From a virus: a stretch of 64,000 nucleotides of DNA. The notes beneath the pieces were generated by a model that did not search any database, was not told the DNA's origin, and saw only the letters and a list, made by a program, of their open reading frames with translations. The number at the start of each line of letters is the position of its first letter. Within the stretch, counting starts at the first letter, position 1. A program made the position numbers and the translations under genes. The stretch covers positions 1 through 64,000 of the IMG/VR virus record IMGVR_UViG_3300020200_000017; one strand, 5' to 3'. Below, one piece after another: positions 46,870-55,800 of the stretch.

Positions 46870-49626
46870 TCAGCCTCCTGCGCTGGTTCTGTTCATGACC
46901 GACCTGGCCCAGGCGATCATCTCGGCGTGCAGTCTTTCCACGGCACGCCTTTCTTTCTCATTCAATTTTCGCATAAATTTCTCCATTTTCATCAGCATAA
47001 CTGGATGTAATTCCGCATAGGTTTCCGAATTGCTGGCCAACTGGAACTTTGGCAGGAAGTTATGGTTGTCGTAGTCCGCTGGACCTGCGTAATCCGTGAT
47101 TTTGGACACCGCCGACTGGACGAGCCTGATTTCGTCATCCGTAAGGTTTTTCCAGCCGTTGCTACCCTGGACGGCGTACCACCTGTTCACCACCTGGGCG
47201 AGCATTGTTGTGTCGTTGCTCGTTGCGTCCTTCAGGTACTCGGTCGGGCTGAACGCCCCGTTTTGGTCAAACCAGGGACGGTTGTGATGCCGCCCGTAAA
47301 CTTCCATGAATTCCTTGACGACTGCTGGATTCTCTGAGATCAGGTTTGTCATCAGGATTCTGCCCCCGTCTATGTTGACTTGTTTGATCATCTCCTGGGT
47401 GACATTGTTGACGAACCAGTCGTTTGCGTAATCGAAACCCTTGATTTTGTTTTGCGCATCGGCATAAGCGTTGCGGGAGTTGGAGATGTAGGCGTAGAGC
47501 CCGTTGGTGTGCTTGCTGTGCGCAGCCACAACCGCCGAGACCAACGCCACGGCGCGCTGGGCCGGTTTTGGCAATCTGTCTATTTTTTTGTAGGCGCCCT
47601 TGATCATTGGTTCTATACTCTCCGTGTAGAACCTGTATTGATCCATGTCGCTCAGTTTCGTGATACTGGCGATGCTTTTCTCCCCGATCTGCCTCAACCG
47701 ATCCATGGCCTCCTGGGCCGTTCGCAGCAATTTTTCGGGCTGGTAGAGCAGATCGCGCCGGATGATGCCCGAGTTGATTATCTCGCCAGTCGTTTTTTCG
47801 AGTCTCTTCGGACTCACCGCCGGCCCATGTTGGCTGTCGTCGGCGAATCCCTTGTAATACAGGTTGACCAACCTTTGTCTGTCCGAATCTCCGATCCCCG
47901 CGGTCAGGATGGAGTCAATCAGCGGGTCCAACTCGGAAAGCTCGTCCTTTATGTCATTGGCGATAGCTAGAGCAATCGGAAAATCCCCTAATTCGGACTT
48001 GGCGCGAATCATTTCCAAGACCGTTGATTTGACGAAATCGCGAGACACCATCTCCGAGAGATCGTCCCTGATCGGATGGTCCATTCCCAATCGCAGGGAT
48101 GCCAGGGTGTACAGATCCCGATCCTCCTCGTATTGACTGTTTATCCCGGTCGACGCCTTAGACATCGCCTGTTTGTACCCAGGGGAATTCTTGTAATCAC
48201 CGATGAAATCGAGCCCGTGCCCAAACTCATGTGTGGTCACCACGAGCGACGCGGCCTTATTCGTATGGGAGTACACCTCGGCCATTCGTTGCTCGAGGGA
48301 TCGGATCGATTGAAGGGCGTTCTCGTTCGGCACCTGCGAGTTGGCGCTCCTCATCTGCGCTATCTTTCCTTCTAGGTCTTCCATTTCCTGGATGCCGCCC
48401 ACTATTACCGACATTGCCACGGAATCCAGAAGCGGTTGGGTCGTCTCGCCGGTCTGATCCAACACGTTCTGCCAGAAATCGAGAAGTTGTTTTTTCATTT
48501 CCATCATATCGCCCGGCGGGTTCGCGATCTTGCCGTACGCCTTGTTGGGGTCCTGTCGCAAAACTTGCAGCGACAGGTTGAGCATCCCGGAGGGGATAAG
48601 CCTCATCAGGGCGCCTTTTTGGCCTTCGCTCTTGTAGATCGGTAGCATTATGGCTATCGGTATTCGCGCGCCGCTGGTGACCCTGCCTCCTAGTATATCC
48701 ATCGCAAACTGACTCATGTCCTTGGCGCCCGAGACCGCCTCTTGGGGCATAGATAGACCTGCCAACCGCGTTTGACGCTCGTTTCGGGAGTCCTGCGATA
48801 TGAGGTAATAGGTAGGCAACGCCGCGCTGCGGCCCCCGGCGTGATCACTTTCCGTCGCTTCGTCTGGGGGGTTTGTCGCCGCGACGAGGAGATGGACATC
48901 CCTGAAGGCTTCGGGATATTCGAGAACGTTCGCGGCCACGCCGTAGTAGACGCCGTAGTCGTAGCTGGACATCGGGGTACTGTCCCCCGAGAACCGCGGG
49001 CTCACTGCGCTGAGTTCGGGTTGCATCTGGGAGGCGAAATACGGGATATCTAGTTTGAAGTTGCTGCTTCCGGACTCTCTTGAGTTGACCAAATTCTCCA
49101 GTCTCTTCAGGCTGTCGGTCGCATCCCTCAAAGTTTTCGGTTTCGTCCCCAGTACCGCGTCGACACGGGTTTCGACCTCCTCGACGGAGGCGAAAATTTC
49201 GTCCATCAACATAATGTTCTCGGGCCTGGAAAAGATTCTCGAGCTGTACATGGCCGCCATCGGCCCGTCTGCGTGGCTCATTGTCATCAATGGGCTCGGC
49301 CGCATCGCGCTCATTCGTTTCGGGGTTCCGAGCTCGGCTTGCGCCTCCCGTCTCAGCCTCCTGTTGAGGGGTTGGAAATTCCCCGGAGTTGGGTCGATGA
49401 TCCCTCGTCCCCTGTTGATCCACGGGATTCCCTCGTAGACGTAGGGGTCAAGGTCGGCGTTCCTCACGAGGTGGGGCGGGAGGAGGGGTTTAGCGCCGAT
49501 GGGTCGCAAGATCTTGGTCCTCACGGTCTCCGTCAGCTGCGTCACGGACGACAGGGCGGCATCGGTCTTGTCGTCGACGAACGAGTCGCGACCCCTGCGC
49601 CTGGAACCTATCTTTCTACGAGTCAT
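46870..49626 (-). CDS. Large protein with metallopeptidase-like domain, 918 residues
   Basis: Residues about 45-80 contain the shared module (LLPPHLVRNADLDPYVYEGI, then PWINRGRGIIDPTPG), only about 50 residues from the start. At residues 466-470 THEFGHGLDFIGDY is a typical HExxH zinc-peptidase helix, and SEMVSRDF lies about 65 residues later, where a third ligand might be found. The regions before and after are helical and unassigned. There is no EAGM site. It starts in an ATGA overlap with the 69-codon gene. The peptidase could act on the other giant proteins or on host proteins. Confidence 0.75.
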   Translation of the reverse strand: MTRRKIGSRRRGRDSFVDDKTDAALSSVTQLTETVRTKILRPIGAKPLLPPHLVRNADLDPYVYEGIPWINRGRGIIDPTPGNFQPLNRRLRREAQAELGTPKRMSAMRPSPLMTMSHADGPMAAMYSSRIFSRPENIMLMDEIFASVEEVETRVDAVLGTKPKTLRDATDSLKRLENLVNSRESGSSNFKLDIPYFASQMQPELSAVSPRFSGDSTPMSSYDYGVYYGVAANVLEYPEAFRDVHLLVAATNPPDEATESDHAGGRSAALPTYYLISQDSRNERQTRLAGLSMPQEAVSGAKDMSQFAMDILGGRVTSGARIPIAIMLPIYKSEGQKGALMRLIPSGMLNLSLQVLRQDPNKAYGKIANPPGDMMEMKKQLLDFWQNVLDQTGETTQPLLDSVAMSVIVGGIQEMEDLEGKIAQMRSANSQVPNENALQSIRSLEQRMAEVYSHTNKAASLVVTTHEFGHGLDFIGDYKNSPGYKQAMSKASTGINSQYEEDRDLYTLASLRLGMDHPIRDDLSEMVSRDFVKSTVLEMIRAKSELGDFPIALAIANDIKDELSELDPLIDSILTAGIGDSDRQRLVNLYYKGFADDSQHGPAVSPKRLEKTTGEIINSGIIRRDLLYQPEKLLRTAQEAMDRLRQIGEKSIASITKLSDMDQYRFYTESIEPMIKGAYKKIDRLPKPAQRAVALVSAVVAAHSKHTNGLYAYISNSRNAYADAQNKIKGFDYANDWFVNNVTQEMIKQVNIDGGRILMTNLISENPAVVKEFMEVYGRHHNRPWFDQNGAFSPTEYLKDATSNDTTMLAQVVNRWYAVQGSNGWKNLTDDEIRLVQSAVSKITDYAGPADYDNHNFLPKFQLASNSETYAELHPVMLMKMEKFMRKLNEKERRAVERLHAEMIAWARSVMNRTSAGG

Positions 49627-49832
49627 CGGCTATTCCAGATTTCGCGCCATTCTTCCAGATTGTCGTCGTTTATGATCGTCGGCTTCTGTTCGGGTTCGTT
49701 GACCTGCAACCAACCCCACTCGTACGGCTCGAGGGAGGAGTTCCGCACCACAACCTTGTACCACGTCGTCTGGCCGTCCTCGGACATGATGTAAAAATGG
49801 CCTCGGTCTGTAACGAAAACGCGCTCACGCAT
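49623..49832 (-). CDS. Small hypothetical protein
   Basis: A 69-residue protein, MRERVFVTDRGHFYIMSEDG and onward, strand-rich with many aromatics (TTWYKVVVRNSSLEPYEWGW). It looks like a small beta-barrel or SH3-like fold, but I cannot assign it. It sits 14 bases after the 2828-codon gene and overlaps the 918-codon gene by ATGA. Confidence 0.6.
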   Translation of the reverse strand: MRERVFVTDRGHFYIMSEDGQTTWYKVVVRNSSLEPYEWGWLQVNEPEQKPTIINDDNLEEWREIWNSR

Positions 49833-49846
49833 GGTCTTGGGTCCCC

Positions 49847-52800
49847 TTATTGCCGGACGGAATCCCAGTCAAGTTTCAATGCTGGCACTTTGCCCAACAT
49901 TCTCTCCAGCCTAGCAAAATGCTCCTTCGCTTCCGGTGTCAGGTTCCGCACCGCCACGCCAACGGACCCGTCCGGAATTATCCGTTCCAGCATTTCCATC
50001 ATCTCCTCGACTTGCTGGAGTTGTTTCACGCTGAGCGCCTCGCGGAAACGCTCGGCGTAGAGGGTCAGAACGCGGGCCTCGGCGACGGCCTCAAAGATGT
50101 TCGTCTGCCCGTACTTCGACGACCTGCCCAGAACCCGCATGACGTCGTCGGTCGGCACGCCAAGCGTCGAGGCGAACTTGGAGTCGTAACCAAGCACCTG
50201 ATCCATGATCCGCTTGTGCGTGGCCAGGAACTCTTCCGGCGTTTGCCCCTCCAGCACCTCCGTCACGATCTTTCTCACGTCCTCGGGCCCGAGGAACTTC
50301 GTTTCGTCCGAATTGTCGTCCAACGCGAGGAAGAAACTCCCCACTTTTTCGGGCATTTTGTTCCTTGCGATTATCGACCGTTTCTGGTCCTCTGTCAGGT
50401 TCTCGGGAAACGTGCCCGCAAACGGATTGGCCGCCGTGTCGTCGTATGTCTGCAGCGCGTCCACCATCCTGCTGAAATTGTCTGCCGATACGTTCTTTCT
50501 TGTGGATCCCGCCGTTCCCATGGTCTCCATTAGTCGTTCTCGCATGCTTTCGCCAGTAAAACCGCCACCTTCTTTTCGGCGTTGGTCCCGAACTTGATTC
50601 AACCTGTAGAGGCGCTCGACTATCTCGTTCATGGAGTGGTCGAGGGGCGGAGCGAGGTGGACCCAACTGATGTCGTGGGTTTTCTGCGACTCTTGTACGT
50701 CAACCCACTCCTCGGGTGTCGCTTCGATAACTGAAGCGTGAGTTTCCAAGTTCGCTGGGTCTCGTAAGGGATTCGTCTTGGCGAATGTCTCCCGAACGTC
50801 GTCCCAGGTTGCATCCTGCGGAAAATTGTGTCTCCGGGCGATCTCCGTTCCCATCAGGCTTTTGTCAAGGCGGCCGTCCAGCTGCTCCGACAACGGAGGC
50901 GCGTCCCGTCCGACCTGCAACCCGAGGCTCGAGTACCACGTTTTGTAGTGCTCCAAGTGCGCGTACTCGTGCACGCCGAGCCCGAAGTGATAATCGTCGG
51001 CGCCGGCGAAGCGGATAACTTCAGACAGACCCTGCCCCTTGGACAACGGGCCTTCGTCGGATCCGAAGAACAAACTCGAGTCGAAGGCCAATATGGTGGG
51101 ATTCAGCGTTACGACGAGCTTGACCTTGCCGTCTCGACCGAGTTCCGTTTGCGCATATCCGGCAAACTTTCTCCAATCCGACTTGTCGTTAATGTGCATT
51201 CTGATGGTCGTGGCCCGCCTCAGTGACGGGTCCTTCTCCAGTGCCGGCTCGGCCCCAGCCAAAACATCGAGGAACCCCTGCGCCATCGCCTCCCTGACCT
51301 CCCTCCTTCCCTCCTCGGTCTGGGCCAGCTCGAGGGCCGCCAGTTTGGCCGCCCCCTTCATGTGGTTGAGTTCCCTGTCCTCGAAACTGTCATTCGGGTC
51401 GGGAATCTGATCTTCTTTGCCGTCTTGTTCGGCGGTCCTCAGGAAGTAGTCCATGGCTTGGTCCAGTTGCTCGCTGAACGTCATGGGCGTGCCACCGGGC
51501 CACGACCATCCGCTCTCGCGCGCGACGCCCATGTTGTCCATGAGCTCGTCCGCATAGGACTCAACTGGCTCGCCGTGCCTGCCCGGTGCGTACTTCTCGA
51601 CGAGGGCCTTTCTCTGCTGGGCGATCGATGCGGTGAGCGCGTCGGAATCCGCAGTCACTTGCGTCAATGTCTGCGAGTCCCTTGCCGAAAATGGCGGCGG
51701 CATCGCCATGACGGTCTTTGCGTCGGCATCCGTGTCCCTTTTGAGCGCCGGACCGTTACGCCTCTCCATTTCTGCGTTTACTGCGTCCGCGCGGGACATC
51801 GCCCTCCCCGCCTCCGCCATGCCGGCCTCTGGGCCGAGACCAGGTTTGTCCCTTCGCCCCGGCGGAACCAGGTCCCTCCTGTAGTGCACGACCGCTCCGT
51901 CCTCGGCGAACAGCCTGTCCGCGCTCTCGAAGTTGACGAGATCTTTGGCGGTGGCGCGAGTCTCGAATTTGCCGTCCCCGCCCTTTCTGTAGAGCGAACC
52001 GATCCTCTGCCTCTCCTCCGTGGAGAAGATCTCCGGCCTGTCCCGGAGCGCCCTGTCGATCACGCCGATGAAGTTCTGCTTGGACTTTTCGTCTTGCCAC
52101 GTGAACCCGTTTCTGGCCCAGTGGGTTGCCCCCGTCTGGAAGACCATGTCCGGCATCTCCGGGTTGTCGGAGTCAGGCAACGACGACGAGGTGCCCTTCA
52201 GCGTGATGCTCCTTGCCCCGATCGCCTTGTAAATGTTCTCGTTGCGGGCGTTGAACTCGCTGGCGAGACCCATGCCCCGGTATTTATCATAGACGACGAT
52301 ATCGGCGTGCTCTATCTCGATGTCGCCGTGACTGTTTACGTTGACGAAGTTCGTGGCGTGCCCGTAGAGGACTTTGCCGTCAGGCGAAGTGAGTTCCATG
52401 GGTATTTCTATCCTCAATCCACCGTTGCGGTTGGCGGTCACATGCGACGGGGAATTCCTCACCCTGATGCGCACGTCGCGCACGCCGGCATTTTCCCTGT
52501 CCAACCGGAAATTTCCCGAGAAAAGCTTGTTCATCGCCCAATAGATGGCGGCCCTCTCCTCGTAGATGGCGTTCTTCTCCGCCGGGGTCTGGCCACGCCG
52601 ATGACGCGCGCCACGGGCAGCGTTCGCGAGACTGCGTCGCGCTTCGTCTATCTCGTCTCGCTTCGTCGAGACGACGTCCGCGTGTTTGCGCACTAATCTG
52701 CCGTAAGTGCTTCCCCCTTCTCGGCGTGCTCCAGCCATGCCAGCCTCGGCCTGGGAATCTAAATCCCTTTCATTTCTTCGCAACGCCCTATCCAGCAAAA

Positions 52801-55800
52801 AGCTCGCTCGCTGTTTGCTTATTTTCAATTCGTCAGCAATATCCTGGACTTTTCCACCATTGGCCCGTATTTCCAAGATCCGGTTATCGCGATCATCAAG
52901 TTTTCCAATATTTTGAAGTTTTCGCCGCTCCGGCGTTTTATCGGCCATCAACCATGCGTCTCCAAAAATCTCCATGGGGTTAGCACCAAGGGCCGAAACA
53001 ACAAGCCTGTCGGCGTCGAACGGCTCAATCGACGCGTCTGGTTCGTGCATCTTGTCAATAATTTCCCTGGTAACCCCCAAAACCGATGCCTGTTCATCTC
53101 GATTTTTGCGGCGCAATCTGTCAAAATTCAAAATTTCCTGCGCTTTAAGTGCTCCGCCCTTTTTAATTTTATTTGACGTAAACCAGTTATTTCTGGCCGG
53201 CAACTTTTCGTTCGGTACCTCGCCCTGCGGCAGGCCCATTCCGGCCTCTGCGACGTCGCCGCGCGGTCTCCCTATTCGCCGACCCACCTCGCGCGCCCTC
53301 CCCCTAGCCGAATCGACGATCCCCTCGCCCATTTCGGCGAGCCTTCTTCTGTTTTCGGGGGTGTTGATTCGCTCGTTGAAAAGATCCGCCGCTTCCGAGA
53401 AAGCCCTACCGAGTTGTCTCCTTGCTCCGTCCGGAAGGCCGTCCGGGGCTATTCTGTCGACGGCCGCCATGGCCCTGCGCGCTTGTTCGGCGTCTATCTT
53501 CCCTCGCTTGAGCAATTCGTCTATCGTGAATTCGGCGAGATCCCTTCCGCCTCTTCTCGCCGCCTCCACCGCGACGTAGGTAGCCGCGCCGGCGGGCCCC
53601 CCGGCGCTGAACGCCGTTGCCAATCCGAGGCCTATTTTAACTTTTTCCTTGGTTTCCTCGTCCGCCCCGGTTCTTTTCAAAATCTTGTCAAGCAACTTGG
53701 CCAGGGCGCGGTCCCTCAGCGTTCCCCTTGTCACCCTTCCGACGGTGCGAGACCTGTCGCCGCTTGCCATCCCCGCCTCCGCGCCGATCCCGGGACGATC
53801 CTGACGGCGCCATTCCTCGTTGAACCGATTGGACTCCCGCCTGATGATTTCTTGGTCCCGGCGAGACAATCTTCCCAACATCCCGGCATCCGCGCTGCCG
53901 ACCATCCCGCGATCCCTGTATCCGTCTCTTCGGGCGTCGTAATAACCGTCTCCGTCGTCCACCGAAATGAGTATCTCGTCACCGCTATCGTTGACCATTC
54001 TGTGGAACCTGCCACCGCCCCGGTTTCTCTTCCTCGGTCCTGTCTGCCGTCCGCTCCCCTGCCCGTCGTCGCCCAATCTGCCGATGGGCCTGCTGATCTG
54101 CTGGAATTGCTCTCTCTCCAGAGCTTCAATGAGATCGTCCGGTCGGTCGTCTTCTCCGGCCTTCCTCGCTCGCTCGTACCAAACGTTCTTGAACGTCACC
54201 ACCCTCCCGTCCTTGTAGGTGACCCTGAGATCGCCGTTTTTCGGATCGTAGATAATCACTCGCGCTAGATCAGAATTTTTGGTGTCCACGAGCATCAGAT
54301 GCGCTGCGGCTGTGCGCGGTGGATTGTCCGGATCGTCCGGGCGCGCCGCCGTCGGTTTGCGCTTGGATGCGCGGTCGGTGGGGACGAAGCCGTGGAGCTT
54401 CAGATCCGCCATGGCCTCGCGGTTTCTTCGGTTAACGTAGACGGTCTCTCCGGTTTCCTTATTGGTCATCCGAATCTGTCCGTCCGCCGAACTACCGTCG
54501 AGGAACTGCATGTTCCTCTCCTCCATCTCGGTGGACGAACCTTGGTGCGCCCCTTCGGGGCCGAGCGCCGGCGGTTCGTTTTTCGATATGCGCTCCTCCA
54601 ATTCCCTGGATTCGCGCGACAACTGATTGTTTTCCGCGTCCGCCTCGTTCAAATCTTCGTAGGCCACCCTGTACTCCGCCCACGCGGCCGGGTCGCCGTC
54701 CCCGCCCCTGTCCGGGTCGGATCCGGTCCGTCTCGCTCGCCTGAGGGCGTCGTCGTGGCGAGTTTCGGCTTCCGACACTCGGGCCCGGCTTCGGGGAAGT
54801 TCCTGCGTGCGGATTTCAGTCACGCGTAGCCGGTCCCTTTCCCTACCGGGTGGTATTTCCGAAGATTCGGGGGCTTCAGGGACCGTCGCCACCGGTACGG
54901 CGGACTCGTCGTCGTCGAATAGTTCGCGCATCCTTCTTCCCTTGTCGGCGTCGGCTCTTCGTCTTTCCGGAGAGACTCGATCGGCGTCGGTTTCGGGTCT
55001 GACCGTCGGCTCGACGAGATCGTCGTCGGTCTTGGGTCTGACTGGTCTCTTTACTCCCGTGCCGGTGACCCTTGGGGGAGCCTCGGGTTTTGGTCCGTCA
55101 ACATCCTCAATAACAACTTCTCGTCCACGCCTGCCAGTGCCCGGGACGTCCGGCCCCACGCCCGAACCCCTCAACCTGCCCGCATCCGGAGCCGGTGGGA
55201 CGTCGCCCGGGACGTCCGGGTCGTCGGCCCTCGGGACGGTCGGAATCGTTGGTCCGGTGCCGGGGCCCAGGAGGATCGGAGGCCTGCCGATCGCGGCTCC
55301 CCCGCCGCCACCCGGGGCTCCCCCGCCGCCACCCGGGGCTCCCCCGTCAAACGGCCCAAAACCCTGGTTTGATCCCCGCGGCGCTTTTTTCCCGTAGAGC
55401 CGGTACACCTCGTCCTGCCCGACGTACCTCGCGACCAAGGTCATAAACGTGTTTTCATCAAGGTTGTGCGAGTTCCTTTCCGTGTCGGCGAGGAACTCCC
55501 GGATCTCGGCGAGCGCCCCCTGTTTGTTCAGGTGGCTCCTCAGCTCGGCGGCGAATTCGTAGTCGTTCTCTCCCGCGTACGTCCCGCCGATGAACCCGTG
55601 AAGCATATTCGAGACGAGGTTGTCGAGGCGCGCCTGGCCGAATGGGGTGTCAACATCGCCCGGCACGAGACTCCTCGGATGCACAGGCTGATTCGTAGCA
55701 CCGGATAAGGGTCCCAGCCTGCCATCTATTAAGTTGAACGGTGTCGTATCCCGCCTACCGGTGAGCGGGTTGTACGGAAACTCAAAACGTCCCTCGTCCT

